A stretch of 64,000 bases of DNA from the NCBI RefSeq assembly GCF_012641395.1, contig NZ_JABAIH010000008.1, positions 186,001-250,000 of the forward strand, in the 5' to 3' direction. The position numbers were made by a program, and so were the translations under genes. Position 1 is the stretch's first letter; each line of letters opens with the position of its first letter. The notes under the pieces were generated by a model. That model was not told the origin of the DNA, searched no databases, and saw only the letters and a program-made list of their open reading frames with translations. Source of the stretch: Rhizobium sp. P32RR-XVIII. Its GTDB lineage: Bacteria > Pseudomonadota > Alphaproteobacteria > Rhizobiales > Rhizobiaceae. Shown in pieces: positions 16,968-26,034 of this stretch.

Positions 16968-18452
16968 ATGGCATATCCGGCCGAAGCTCCGAAGTCGCTG
17001 CTGACTGGGTTCAGCGACCAAAGGTTGATACGCCAGTTCGCCTATATCGGCGGCCACTGGGTGGCTTCCGCTCGCAACGAGACGTTCGCGGTGACAGACC
17101 CCGCAAGCGGCGGCTGGCTTGGCGATGTGGCAAGCCTCTCCGCCGAGAAGAGCCGTGCTGCCATCGACGCGGCTGATCGCGCCTTTGCCGGCTGGGCGGC
17201 AGCTCTGCCGCAGGAGCGGTCACGCATCCTGCGGCACTGGTTCGAGCTGATCCTAAAGAACCGCGAAGACCTGGCCCGCCTGATGGTGCTCGAACAGGGC
17301 AAGCCGATCTCCGAGGCCCGCGGCGAGATCGACTACGCTGCATCCTTCGTCGAATACTATGCGGAGCAGGCAAAGCGCCCGGATATCTCCAGCGTGACCT
17401 CGCATCTGCCGGATGCCGAGATGGAAGTCTGGCTGGAGCCGGTCGGTGTCGCGGCGCTCATCACGCCCTGGAATTTTCCGTCCGCCATGCTGACCCGGAA
17501 AGCCGCCGCAGCCCTTGCCGCAGGATGCACGGTCATTACGCATCCGAGCCATGAAACGCCCTATTCGGCGCTCGCCCTTGCCGAGCTTGCCGAGCGGGCG
17601 GGATTTCCAGCCGGCGTCTTCAACGTCGTGACGGGACACGCTGCGACCGTCGTCGAACCATGGCTTGCCGATCCTCGCGTGCGCGCGCTTTCCTTCACCG
17701 GGTCCACGGAGATCGGCAGGCTGCTCTATGGGCGTTCCGCCGATACAGTGAAACGTCTCGTGCTGGAACTGGGGGGCCATGCGCCCTTCCTCCTCTTTGC
17801 CGATGCCGAGATGCAGAGAGCGGTTGACGAGGCCGTGAAGGCGAAGTTCGCCACCTCTGGCCAGGATTGCCTGGGCGCCAATCGTTTCCTCGTCGAGCGG
17901 TCGGTTTACCAGGACTTCTGCCGCCGCTTTGCCGATCGCGCATCGGCGCTGACTGTCGGCGCCGGTCTCGATGACCCCGATATCGGCCCGCTGATGAACG
18001 AGAAAGCGGCGCTGAAGCAGGAAGAGCAGGTGGCCGACGCGCTGAGGCGCGGGGCGCGACTTCTCGCGGGAGGAAAGCGCCACGGAAAAGGTCCGCTCTT
18101 CTTCGAGCCGACCGTTCTCGTCGATGTTCCGCCGGATGCACTGATCATGCGCGAAGAAACGTTCGGTCCGGTGGCGGCGATAGCGCCGTTCGACAGCGAG
18201 GACGAGGCATTGCGATGGGCAAACGATACCGAATACGGCCTCGTCGCCTATGTGCACACGCTAGATCCGCGCCGGATCTACAGGGCGAGCCGGAGCCTGA
18301 AATACGGCATGGTCGCCGTAAACCGGACGAAGGTCACCGGCGCGCCCATCCCGTTCGGCGGAATGAAACAGTCCGGACTCGGCCGTGAAGGGGCGCTTCA
18401 CGGAATGCAGGCCTTCATGGACGTGAAATATGTCTGCCGCGATTGGGCATAA
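16968..18452 (+). CDS. doeC: Succinate/aspartate-semialdehyde dehydrogenase-type enzyme (DoeC)
   Basis: The 494-residue NAD(P)-dependent aldehyde dehydrogenase has the catalytic glutamate in LELGGHAPF near residue 264 and the catalytic cysteine in SGQDCLGAN near 298. LITPWNFPSAM lies in the coenzyme site. By homology it is GabD-like, but next to the diaminobutyrate transaminase in an ectoine cluster it should oxidise L-aspartate-4-semialdehyde to aspartate, the last step. GAGGT precedes the ATG. It begins 92 bases after the AsnC gene and is followed 16 bases later by the transaminase. Confidence 0.85.
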   Translation: MAYPAEAPKSLLTGFSDQRLIRQFAYIGGHWVASARNETFAVTDPASGGWLGDVASLSAEKSRAAIDAADRAFAGWAAALPQERSRILRHWFELILKNREDLARLMVLEQGKPISEARGEIDYAASFVEYYAEQAKRPDISSVTSHLPDAEMEVWLEPVGVAALITPWNFPSAMLTRKAAAALAAGCTVITHPSHETPYSALALAELAERAGFPAGVFNVVTGHAATVVEPWLADPRVRALSFTGSTEIGRLLYGRSADTVKRLVLELGGHAPFLLFADAEMQRAVDEAVKAKFATSGQDCLGANRFLVERSVYQDFCRRFADRASALTVGAGLDDPDIGPLMNEKAALKQEEQVADALRRGARLLAGGKRHGKGPLFFEPTVLVDVPPDALIMREETFGPVAAIAPFDSEDEALRWANDTEYGLVAYVHTLDPRRIYRASRSLKYGMVAVNRTKVTGAPIPFGGMKQSGLGREGALHGMQAFMDVKYVCRDWA

Positions 18453-18468
18453 CAGAAAGGAAAGACCG

Positions 18469-19839
18469 ATGCTGACCAACGATCAACTCGACAAGTGGGA
18501 CCGCGAGAACTTCCTCCATCCCTCGACCCATCTTGCCCAGCACGCGCGCGGCGAAAGTCCAAACCGCATCGTGACGGGCGGTTCCGGCGTCTATATCGAG
18601 GATCGCGACGGCAACCGCCTGCTCGATGCCTTTGCCGGGCTCTATTGTGTGAATGTCGGCTACGGCCGTACCGAGATCGCGGAGGCAATCGCGGCGCAGG
18701 CGAAAGAACTCGCCTATTATCATGCCTATGTCGGCCACGCGACGGAAGCTTCGATCACGCTCGCCAAGATGATCCTGGACCGCGCGCCGAAGAACATGTC
18801 CAAAGTCTATTTCGGGCTCGGCGGATCGGACGCCAACGAGACGAACGTCAAGCTCATCTGGTACTACAACAACATTCTCGGCAGGCCGGAGAAGAAGAAG
18901 ATCATTTCGCGCTGGCGCGGCTATCATGGTTCCGGACTGATGACGGGATCATTGACCGGCCTGGAGCTCTTTCACAAGAAGTTCGACCTGCCGCTGGCGC
19001 AGGTGATCCATACCGAGGCGCCCTACTATTACCGCCGTCCGGACGCCGCCATGAGCGAGGCGGATTTTTCGGTCCATTGTGCGGCGGAACTGGAAAAGTT
19101 GATCGAGCGCGAAGGCGCCGACACCATCGCAGCCTTCATCGGTGAGCCGGTCCTCGGCACGGGAGGTATTGTTCCCCCGCCGGCGGGATATTGGGATGCA
19201 ATCCAGAAGGTGCTGCGCAAACACGACATCCTGCTGATCGCCGACGAAGTCGTCACCGGTTTCGGCCGTCTCGGCACGATGTTCGGTTCCGACCACTACG
19301 GTATCGAAGCCGATATCATCACCATCGCCAAGGGCCTCACCTCGGCCTACGCCCCTCTTTCCGGCTCCATCGTCTCGGACAAGGTCTGGAAGGTTCTGGA
19401 ACAGGGCACGGACGAGAACGGCGCAATCGGGCACGGCTGGACCTATTCGGCTCATCCGATCGGGGCCGCGGCAGGCGTCGCCAATCTGAAACTGATCGAC
19501 GAACTCGGCCTCGTCGAAAATGCCGGCAAGACAGGCGCCTATTTCCTCAAGGCCATGAGGGAAGCGCTGGGCGGCCATGTCCATGTCGGAGAGGTGCGCG
19601 GCGAAGGCATGCTCTGCGCGATCGAATTCGTCGAGGATCGCGATGAGCGCCGCCTCTTCGATCCGGCGAAGAAGATCGGCCCTCAGGTCGCAGCCGCCCT
19701 ACTCAAGCAGGGCGTAATCGGGCGGGCCATGCCCCAGGGCGATATTCTGGGCTTTGCCCCGCCGCTCTGCCTTACACCGGAAGAGGCCGACAAGGTCGTC
19801 GCAGCCGTGAAGGAAGCGGTCAAGGGTGTTCTGGGGTAA
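18469..19839 (+). CDS. doeD: Class III aminotransferase, probable diaminobutyrate transaminase (DoeD)
   Basis: The 456-residue fold-type I PLP enzyme contains ADEVVTGFGRLG (cofactor aspartate) near residue 258 and the Schiff-base lysine in TIAKGLTSAYAP near 287. GHGWTYSAHPIG binds the cofactor phosphate of the partner subunit. In ectoine catabolism this enzyme moves the 4-amino group from L-2,4-diaminobutyrate, giving aspartate-4-semialdehyde for the dehydrogenase encoded upstream. AAAGGAAAG precedes the ATG at 18469; a longer frame overlapping the dehydrogenase is less likely. Omega-amino acid:pyruvate transaminase activity is an alternative on homology alone. It closes the plus-strand ectoine unit. 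Confidence 0.85.
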   Translation: MLTNDQLDKWDRENFLHPSTHLAQHARGESPNRIVTGGSGVYIEDRDGNRLLDAFAGLYCVNVGYGRTEIAEAIAAQAKELAYYHAYVGHATEASITLAKMILDRAPKNMSKVYFGLGGSDANETNVKLIWYYNNILGRPEKKKIISRWRGYHGSGLMTGSLTGLELFHKKFDLPLAQVIHTEAPYYYRRPDAAMSEADFSVHCAAELEKLIEREGADTIAAFIGEPVLGTGGIVPPPAGYWDAIQKVLRKHDILLIADEVVTGFGRLGTMFGSDHYGIEADIITIAKGLTSAYAPLSGSIVSDKVWKVLEQGTDENGAIGHGWTYSAHPIGAAAGVANLKLIDELGLVENAGKTGAYFLKAMREALGGHVHVGEVRGEGMLCAIEFVEDRDERRLFDPAKKIGPQVAAALLKQGVIGRAMPQGDILGFAPPLCLTPEEADKVVAAVKEAVKGVLG

Positions 19840-19933
19840 GCTGCGTCAACCCCGTGCCACCTGTAGCATGGGGTCCGAACTCCCGATGGAAGGCCTGTGA
19901 CGCGCGGGGGGTCCCTATGCTACCCGGCAATCT

Positions 19934-22018
19934 CTAAGAGTTTTTTTGGAGATCATAGATCTGTCCCGTCAACCATGCGGGCCAGTCGCGCTCGAAGAAG
20001 GACTTGGCGCTCTCATCGAATTTTCGGTTGGCGCGAGCGGCGATCTTGACGACGTCGCCTCGCCTGCAGACAACGATCTGCTCGTCGCGATGGGCGTCGC
20101 GCTCCTTCCGGAAACGGTATTCCTCAAGCGGGCCAGAACTCGTCAGCGGCACCGACACGCCCTTCGGGTCGCAGATGGCCCGTGCTCCCCGGCTCCCTCC
20201 TCCGTTCCGGATGAAGTGGTCGAGAGCCGACAGAACCGCCTCCGAAGCGAGTGCCATCTGCTGCCATTGGATCGCCCTGCCCGCCTCAGCGGCGCGATCG
20301 TAGGCGATCCCATTCTGCCGGATTTGGTCATTTAGGCTTCTCGCCGCCGCGAGAGCCGCGGAGACGCTCTCACCGTCGCAGATCAGGCCCGCCTTGTCGC
20401 TCATCCGAGCCTGGACCTCGGACCGGATCGACCTCACGGACAGGGAGCTGTCGGGCTTCACGACCGAAAGCACTTCTGAAAGAGCCGCGCCTGCGGGAAT
20501 TCGTATGTCGGCGGCCGATGCGGTCTTCGCCTTGCCACTCGCCCCGATGTGCTCTGCGGCGCGCGTGCCGAAGACCTGGCCCGCGTTGAGGGCGGCGCCG
20601 CCGGGGCGCGTCACTCCGTGCGTTCCCGCGGCCTCTCCGATCGCGTAGCAGCCGGCGAGGCTGCTACGGCCCCAGACGTCGACCATGATCCCGCCGTTCA
20701 TGTGCTGATTGTTGACGGCGAATTCGAGCGGTTCTGCGGCGATGTCTACCTTGTAGCGGCGGTACAGTTCGATCGCGAGCGGGTTCATGTTTCGTAGACG
20801 CTGGATCGGCGTATCCTGACCCGCACCGGCGTTGCCAAGGTACCGCGCCACATCGTCGTCAAGCCGTCCAAGATCGAAAGGCAGGTCGCCTGGTACGGGC
20901 AGGAGATTGCGATTGAAATCCATGAAGACGCGTCGGCCGGCGGCCGTCTCGCGATAGATCGCCAAGTCGACGAGGCTCGAGCCAAAATCCAGCATTCGCG
21001 TCGAGTGGAACGGCCATTGATAGCCTTTGCGGAAGATGTTCGACGCCATTTCCTGCGTGGTGCGATAGTATTCTGCAAGGAAATGATGCTCGGTTCCGTC
21101 CGCGTCGACCGAATAGATGTGAGGGATGGCCTGCACGTAGGTTCCGGAGAGATTCCACGGGAATCCTTCACGCCGCGTGCCGATACCGAACTGGCTTTCC
21201 GTCAAATTTACCAGCTCGATGCCCGCCTCGAGCGCGAGGCCCAGCGAACCGAAGCAACCGTTCGGATAGACGCTGTCGCGATAGAGCTCGCCTGGCCCGC
21301 CGGCGGCGAGCACGACCACCGATGAGGCAAACAGTGCAAGCCCGAGGGGATTCGCTTCGGTTCGGTCGTTTAAGCGAACCGCCAAGACACCTACCACGCG
21401 GCGTCCGTCGCCTTCGCCCTCCGTTAGGAGCTTGGCCGCTGTCGTATGGTTGAAGAACGGGATGTCGAGGCGGATCGCCTCCTCGGCCAGAACCTTGACC
21501 ATGAGGCGAGACGTCCGTGGGCCGCAGCTCGTGGCTCGTCCCACCTCGTCGTGGTCGGTCTGATATCTCAGCGTGCCGCCGAGCGGGTCCTGCGGGAGCG
21601 GCAAGCCAAGGAATTGCAACGAGGCCATCATGCGTGCGGAACCAACCGCTTCGACATAGGCCGTGTCCTCGTCCATGGCGCCGCCCGCTCGGATGGCGCG
21701 GGCCATCGCCTTGAAATTGTCGCCCTGGTCGGCGGTGTTCGCCGTATGGAGGGTCTGCTTGTCCGAACCGGAACAGGCGGAAGTTCCTCCCCAGGCGCTC
21801 TGGCTCACGATGACGACGTCGTCGCCGCGACGCTTCATCTCGACCGCCGCCCGCAGTCCGGCGGCGCCGGATCCGACCACGACGCAACCGGCTCGATAGA
21901 GCGGCACGTCGATCCCGCCGAGATTCACCGTTTCGGTGGCTGCGGCTTCCGGAAGAAGTTTCGGCATGTCGACGTCCGTGAGGGCGTCCAGGATGTGTTG
22001 AGGAACATCGATAGTCAT
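19934..22018 (-). CDS. FAD-dependent oxidoreductase, fumarate reductase/succinate dehydrogenase flavoprotein-like
   Basis: The 694-residue protein starts with an unusual 40-residue extension before the dinucleotide-binding motif VVVGSGAAGLRAAVEM. WGGTSACSGSDKQT then aligns with the flavin-binding region of SdhA/FrdA/AspO. Near residue 480, NNQHMNGGIMVDVWGRS and the following GCYAIGEAAG match the catalytic His/Gly segment and second FAD motif. No iron-sulfur or membrane-anchor subunit lies nearby, so it is probably soluble and uses another acceptor. It is the last gene of a minus-strand set with a CoA-transferase and an enoyl-CoA hydratase, 91 bases after the hydratase. That suggests oxidation or reduction of an alpha,beta-unsaturated acid in an unknown catabolic route. 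Confidence 0.8.
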   Translation of the reverse strand: MTIDVPQHILDALTDVDMPKLLPEAAATETVNLGGIDVPLYRAGCVVVGSGAAGLRAAVEMKRRGDDVVIVSQSAWGGTSACSGSDKQTLHTANTADQGDNFKAMARAIRAGGAMDEDTAYVEAVGSARMMASLQFLGLPLPQDPLGGTLRYQTDHDEVGRATSCGPRTSRLMVKVLAEEAIRLDIPFFNHTTAAKLLTEGEGDGRRVVGVLAVRLNDRTEANPLGLALFASSVVVLAAGGPGELYRDSVYPNGCFGSLGLALEAGIELVNLTESQFGIGTRREGFPWNLSGTYVQAIPHIYSVDADGTEHHFLAEYYRTTQEMASNIFRKGYQWPFHSTRMLDFGSSLVDLAIYRETAAGRRVFMDFNRNLLPVPGDLPFDLGRLDDDVARYLGNAGAGQDTPIQRLRNMNPLAIELYRRYKVDIAAEPLEFAVNNQHMNGGIMVDVWGRSSLAGCYAIGEAAGTHGVTRPGGAALNAGQVFGTRAAEHIGASGKAKTASAADIRIPAGAALSEVLSVVKPDSSLSVRSIRSEVQARMSDKAGLICDGESVSAALAAARSLNDQIRQNGIAYDRAAEAGRAIQWQQMALASEAVLSALDHFIRNGGGSRGARAICDPKGVSVPLTSSGPLEEYRFRKERDAHRDEQIVVCRRGDVVKIAARANRKFDESAKSFFERDWPAWLTGQIYDLQKNS

Positions 22019-22109
22019 GGATCTCTAGTCCTTGCTGGAAGGCCGTAAGTCGCAATGAGGCCGAGGACCACGGGCTGCCGCCGCCCATGGTCGAATGATG
22101 GATTGGTCG

Positions 22110-22886
22110 CTACCAGGCACCTTCGAACTTGGCTGGCCGCTTCTCGGTGAACGAAGCGACGCCCTCCCTGAGATCCCCTGTCTTCGCCGCCAGGATCGAT
22201 CCGAGTGCCTCGACGGCGGAACCATTGTCCTCGCCGCTCGCCGACGCGATCATAAGCTTCACAATCTCGATTGCGGCGGGGCCCCTCGTCGCGATCCGTT
22301 GAGCGTATTCTGTGGCAGCGCCCACGGCGTTGCCCGTCGACGTCACAGCGTCGACGATCCCAAGTTGCATGGCCTCGGCGGCGGTGAACATCTCGCCGCC
22401 AAGCGCCATCCGGCGCACGACTTGGGCGCCGAAGCGTTTGACGAGGCGCTGGGTCCCGGACCAGCCGGGAACCATGCCGAGACCCGTCTCCGGAAGTCCG
22501 ATCTTGATCTGCTCTTCTGCGATACGGATGTCCGCCACGCCCGCCAGCTCCAGCCCTCCGCCGAGCGCATGGCCGTTGAGGGCGGCGATCAACGGGACGC
22601 GAAGGACCGCAAGCCTCTCGAAGACGCGATGTCCGTAACGGACCCAGTCGTGGCCGAACTGCTGCGGCTGCATGGCCCCCCAAGCCTTGATATCGCCGCC
22701 CGCGGAGAAACCCTTTCCCTCTCCCGTCAGGATCGCCACGCGAACCTCGGGATTGGTATCCACGGCGTCGGCCGCTTCCGAGAGCGCCTTAAGCATGTCG
22801 AGATCGAGAGCGTTCAGCTTCTCCGGTCGCGAGACCGTCAAGGTCGCGACGTGAGCCTCGATGTGAACCTTTACGGTGCCGCTCAT
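22110..22886 (-). CDS. Enoyl-CoA hydratase/isomerase family protein
   Basis: The 258-residue crotonase-fold enzyme has the oxyanion-hole segments KGFSAGGDIKAWG (about 60-72) and ALNGHALGGGLELAG (about 100-115). The catalytic glutamate position is in LPETGLGMVPGWSGTQRL near 138-155. Such enzymes hydrate or isomerise 2-enoyl-CoA thioesters. Its ATG overlaps the stop codon of the CoA-transferase gene by four bases (ATGA), so the two are translationally coupled. It probably acts on the CoA ester made by that transferase. The acyl chain is not deducible. Confidence 0.85.
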   Translation of the reverse strand: MSGTVKVHIEAHVATLTVSRPEKLNALDLDMLKALSEAADAVDTNPEVRVAILTGEGKGFSAGGDIKAWGAMQPQQFGHDWVRYGHRVFERLAVLRVPLIAALNGHALGGGLELAGVADIRIAEEQIKIGLPETGLGMVPGWSGTQRLVKRFGAQVVRRMALGGEMFTAAEAMQLGIVDAVTSTGNAVGAATEYAQRIATRGPAAIEIVKLMIASASGEDNGSAVEALGSILAAKTGDLREGVASFTEKRPAKFEGAW

Positions 22887-24493
22887 TGACGTGCTCCCTC
22901 CAGGACGCGGGCGCCCCTTTCGGGCAGGGAGAGGCCGATATTCGCCTCTTTGAAGAGGTTCGCGTCCATCTCCTTCAGATCGTCGGCAACGATGAGAGGA
23001 AACTCCGACTGGTCCAGAATGTGGGTCTGCAGATCGATGCCTGGCGCGATCTCGGTGAGGACGACACCCTCGGGCGTCAGCTTCATGACGCAGCGCTCCG
23101 TGACATAGGTGACGTCCTGGCCCTGCTCGACGGCGCGTCTACCCGAGAAAGTCACGTGCTCGACCTCGTTGACCAGCTTCTTCAGCTTGCCTTCCTTCTC
23201 GATCACAAGCTTGCCGTCGGCGATCCCGAGCTTTGCCCCCGCGTTGAACATGCCGGAGAACACGATCTTCTTCGCCCGAGCGGTGATGTCCACGAACCCG
23301 CCCGCGCCGGCCGTCACATGCGGACGGAAGGAGAGCTTGGATACGTTCACGGAGCCGTCCTTGCCAATCTCCAGGAAGGACAGGAGGGATGCGTCGAACC
23401 CTGCACCCTGGAAATAGGTGAACTGATATGGCGACGGCATGAAGGCGTCGGCATTCGACGCGCAGCCGAAAGCAAAGTCGAGAAGCGGAACGCCGCCGAC
23501 GGCACCCTGCTCGATCACCCATGTGACCTCGCCGTGCAGGCCCTCCTCGATAAGCACTCTTGGCACGTTCGCAGAAATGCCGAAGCCGAGGTTGACGCAG
23601 CTTCCCGCCTGCAGTTCCTGCGCCACACGACGGGCGACGACCTTCTGGATGTTGAATTCGGGCACCCGGAACGTGTCGAGCGGACGGAAGATCTCACCGG
23701 AAATGGCCGGATCATAGAGCGTCTGGGTCGTCTGCTTCTGGTCCGGATCGACGACGACGTAGTCGACAAGCATGCCGGGGACGCGGACGTCGTGAGGCTT
23801 GAGACTGCCCTCAGTCGTGATGCGCTTGACCTGCGCGATGACGATGCCGCCATTGTTTCGTGCGGCGAGCGCCTGGTCGAGCCCGCCGAGATAGGCACCC
23901 TCATGCTCGTATGTGAGGTTTCCGCGCTCGTCCGCCGTCGTCGCGCGAATGATCGCGACCTGAGGAACGATGGCGGGGAAGTAGAGATATTCCTCGCCTT
24001 CGAACGCGATCTTCTTCACCACAGGCTCACCGGCCGCAGCCTCGTTCATTGCGCAGCCCTGTCGCGACGGGTCGGCGAAGGTGTCGAGACCGACCTTGGT
24101 GATCACGCCGGGACGCTTCGCGGCGGCTTCGCGATGCATGTCGAACAGAAGGCCGGATGGGATGTTGTAGGCAGGAATTTCGTTGCCAGTGATCATCTGC
24201 CAGATGAGCGGAGGTTCGGCGCTGGAGGGGCCGGACGGATAGGACCCACCGATGATCTTGGCCAGCAGACCCTTCTTGGCGATGTGATCGACCCCCTTGA
24301 TGCCGCTCATGTCACCCGCCGCGATCGGATGCAGCGTCGTGAGGCTCCGAGGGTGTCCGGTGGCGTCGAACCGTTCGCCGATCGCCTTGAGCATGAGATC
24401 CGGGCAGCCGAGGCCGCTTGACGACGAGACCGATACGATCGCGCCGTCGGGGATCAGTTCGGCGGCTTCGGCCGGGGATAGGTGCTTGCTCAT
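22883..24493 (-). CDS. Acyl-CoA:acetate/3-ketoacid CoA-transferase, fused alpha-beta subunits
   Basis: The 536-residue protein joins both halves of a class I CoA-transferase. The N-terminal half is led by SPAEAAELIPDGAIVSVSS, and the catalytic glutamate is in WVIEQGAVGGVP in the C-terminal half. It loads a carboxylic acid with CoA from a donor thioester, the activation step for the hydratase and flavoprotein downstream. The ATG at 24493 (MSKHLSPAE) is chosen over a longer frame because the family starts there. The organisation matches the fused YdiF/propionate CoA-transferase type. It lies 107 bases after the LacI-type regulator on the same strand, so it may be co-transcribed with it. Confidence 0.85.
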   Translation of the reverse strand: MSKHLSPAEAAELIPDGAIVSVSSSSGLGCPDLMLKAIGERFDATGHPRSLTTLHPIAAGDMSGIKGVDHIAKKGLLAKIIGGSYPSGPSSAEPPLIWQMITGNEIPAYNIPSGLLFDMHREAAAKRPGVITKVGLDTFADPSRQGCAMNEAAAGEPVVKKIAFEGEEYLYFPAIVPQVAIIRATTADERGNLTYEHEGAYLGGLDQALAARNNGGIVIAQVKRITTEGSLKPHDVRVPGMLVDYVVVDPDQKQTTQTLYDPAISGEIFRPLDTFRVPEFNIQKVVARRVAQELQAGSCVNLGFGISANVPRVLIEEGLHGEVTWVIEQGAVGGVPLLDFAFGCASNADAFMPSPYQFTYFQGAGFDASLLSFLEIGKDGSVNVSKLSFRPHVTAGAGGFVDITARAKKIVFSGMFNAGAKLGIADGKLVIEKEGKLKKLVNEVEHVTFSGRRAVEQGQDVTYVTERCVMKLTPEGVVLTEIAPGIDLQTHILDQSEFPLIVADDLKEMDANLFKEANIGLSLPERGARVLEGARQ

Positions 24494-24600
24494 ATGGATA
24501 ACTTTTCGTCCTGTTTGCATGGTTTCATACGTGGATAGCCGCGCGACGTTGAACCGACGCCCACGGCCTGTCCCCATCTGGGAGACGGAAGTCTGCCCTG

Positions 24601-25638
24601 TCAGGCGGCTGTTCGCCCGTTCTTCGCACCGCAGCTCTCGCGGACGACAAGTCGGACCGCCGTCACGACGCTTTCCGGTTCGGCCTTGCCTGCGCTAATC
24701 TGCTTGAGGAGTAGCTGCGCGGCACGCCTGCCCATGGCCTGCGGATCGACGGAAATCGTGGTGAGTGCCGGAACCGCCGACCTTGCCTCGATGACATCGT
24801 CGAATCCAACCACGGCGAAGTCCTGTCCCGGCTCCATCCGGCGGGCGCGCAACCCGTCGCATGCGCCGAAGGCGACGGCGTCGTTGAAGCACACCGCCGC
24901 GGTCGGGCGGTCGTCGATCATCAAGGCACGTCCGATCGCGTCGATACCCCCGGCCCTCGATGGCGGGCCAGGCACGACAAGTTTCTGATCGAACTCGATG
25001 CCGCTGGCTTTTATGGCCGTCCGGTATCCCTGCATGCGCTCGTCGAAGACAGCCGTGTCCGGGAAACCGCCGAGAAAAGCAATCCGCCTGTGTCCCAACG
25101 ACACCAGATGCCTGACGGCCATCGCCACGCCGTTGGCGTTGTCCGCAACCACCGAGGAAACCTTCGCTCCGGGAAGGCTTCGCACGACGACGACGACCGG
25201 AATTCCGGCTGCCACGAGAGGCTTGAAGTCGGCAGCTTCCGTCGCGCGGGCCGGCGAGACAAGCAATCCTGAAATGCCATGCTCGCGCATCGAAGAGATC
25301 ACCTCACGCTGCCGGTCGATGCTCTCGCTCGTGTTTGAGAGGAACTGAACAAAGCCTGCCGACTGCACGACCATGTCCACGCCCACCGCGAGTTCCGCGA
25401 AGAAGTTGTTCGTAAGGTCGTTTACGACCACCCCGATGATGCTGGAACTGGCGTTCGTCTGACGAAGATTCGCGGCCCCCCGGTTGTACACGTAACCGAG
25501 CTCGCTCATCACCTCGAGGACCTTCGCGCGGGTCGCACCCTTGACCAAAGACGAGCCTTGCAGAACCAGCGAGACGGTCGATTTGGAAACGCCAGCCGCC
25601 TCGGCGATGTCGACGACAGTGACTCGCCCCTTAGCCAT
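24601..25638 (-). CDS. LacI-family transcriptional regulator
   Basis: The 345-residue repressor has the N-terminal LacI helix-turn-helix and hinge (VTVVDIAEAAGVSKSTVSLV, about 6-25). A periplasmic-binding-protein-like core follows, with IGVVVNDLTNNFFAEL at the start and VVGFDDVIEARSAVPALTT near 275-295. It heads a minus-strand group with a CoA-transferase, hydratase and flavoprotein. It is divergent from an amino-acid ABC importer. A perfect palindrome TTGGAACGTTCCAA lies 39 bases upstream of its start and a near-copy lies before the importer. It therefore probably represses itself and the importer. The inducer is unknown. Confidence 0.87.
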   Translation of the reverse strand: MAKGRVTVVDIAEAAGVSKSTVSLVLQGSSLVKGATRAKVLEVMSELGYVYNRGAANLRQTNASSSIIGVVVNDLTNNFFAELAVGVDMVVQSAGFVQFLSNTSESIDRQREVISSMREHGISGLLVSPARATEAADFKPLVAAGIPVVVVVRSLPGAKVSSVVADNANGVAMAVRHLVSLGHRRIAFLGGFPDTAVFDERMQGYRTAIKASGIEFDQKLVVPGPPSRAGGIDAIGRALMIDDRPTAAVCFNDAVAFGACDGLRARRMEPGQDFAVVGFDDVIEARSAVPALTTISVDPQAMGRRAAQLLLKQISAGKAEPESVVTAVRLVVRESCGAKNGRTAA

Positions 25639-25676
25639 ATTCCCCTCCTTCCCGGTCGCTTATGATGGAAAAATAA

Positions 25677-25690
25677 TTGGAACGTTCCAA
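25677..25690. promoter_or_regulatory. LacI-type operator, perfect palindrome
   Basis: TTGGAACGTTCCAA is a perfect 14-base palindrome with the central CG typical of LacI/GalR operators. It sits 39 bases upstream of the lacI-type start codon, where a bound repressor would cover that gene's promoter. Autoregulation is inferred. Confidence 0.75.
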
Positions 25691-25862
25691 CTTTGTCAAG
25701 TGATATTCGCGGATCGGTTTCCTATTAAACAGATCTCGCGAACAGCGTGCTAACAAACATTTATTATTTATTTCACATGGTTATAGGCCGCTGGACCGCC
25801 CGCATGCGGATTCAAGAACCTCTACGGCGATTCTCAAAACAACAAGAAAAGATGCTTGCAAC

Positions 25863-25876
25863 TTAGAACGTTCCAA
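25863..25876. promoter_or_regulatory. LacI-type operator, near-perfect copy before the ABC importer
   Basis: TTAGAACGTTCCAA matches the palindrome at 25677 in 13 of 14 positions. It is 158 bases upstream of the first importer gene. Two copies of one operator on either side of a divergent promoter region imply that the LacI-type protein also controls the importer. Confidence 0.65.
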
Positions 25877-25910
25877 TTTATGTGTCTCGGCACAAGAGGG
25901 AAAGAGCGAT

Positions 25911-25932
25911 GCCGGCTTGCATGGGAGCCGGC
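25911..25932 (+). other. Stem-loop in the leader of the ABC importer operon
   Basis: GCCGGCT (25911-25917) pairs perfectly with AGCCGGC (25926-25932) around an eight-base loop. It lies between the second LacI-type operator and the importer genes. No T-run follows, so it is not a standard terminator. It may be an mRNA leader structure. Confidence 0.35.
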
Positions 25933-26034
25933 TGATGAAAGCATGGTGGCGAGGGAGGCGTCTGCATTCTCGGGCCGAAATACACGGGCCCTTCGGGGAT
26001 GCTGTGCCCCTTCGAATGACTTGGAGCAGGAGGA

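Larger units (their letters stand above)
25639..26034. other. Divergent regulatory region between lacI-type gene and ABC importer
   Basis: This 396-base region is AT-rich in its centre (25720-25780). It carries the two LacI-type palindromes at 25677 and 25863 and, nearer the importer, a hairpin. A tiny frame (8 codons, ATG at 25909, MPACMGAG) lies over that hairpin and could be a leader peptide, though this is weak. No larger gene was recognised. Confidence 0.5.
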
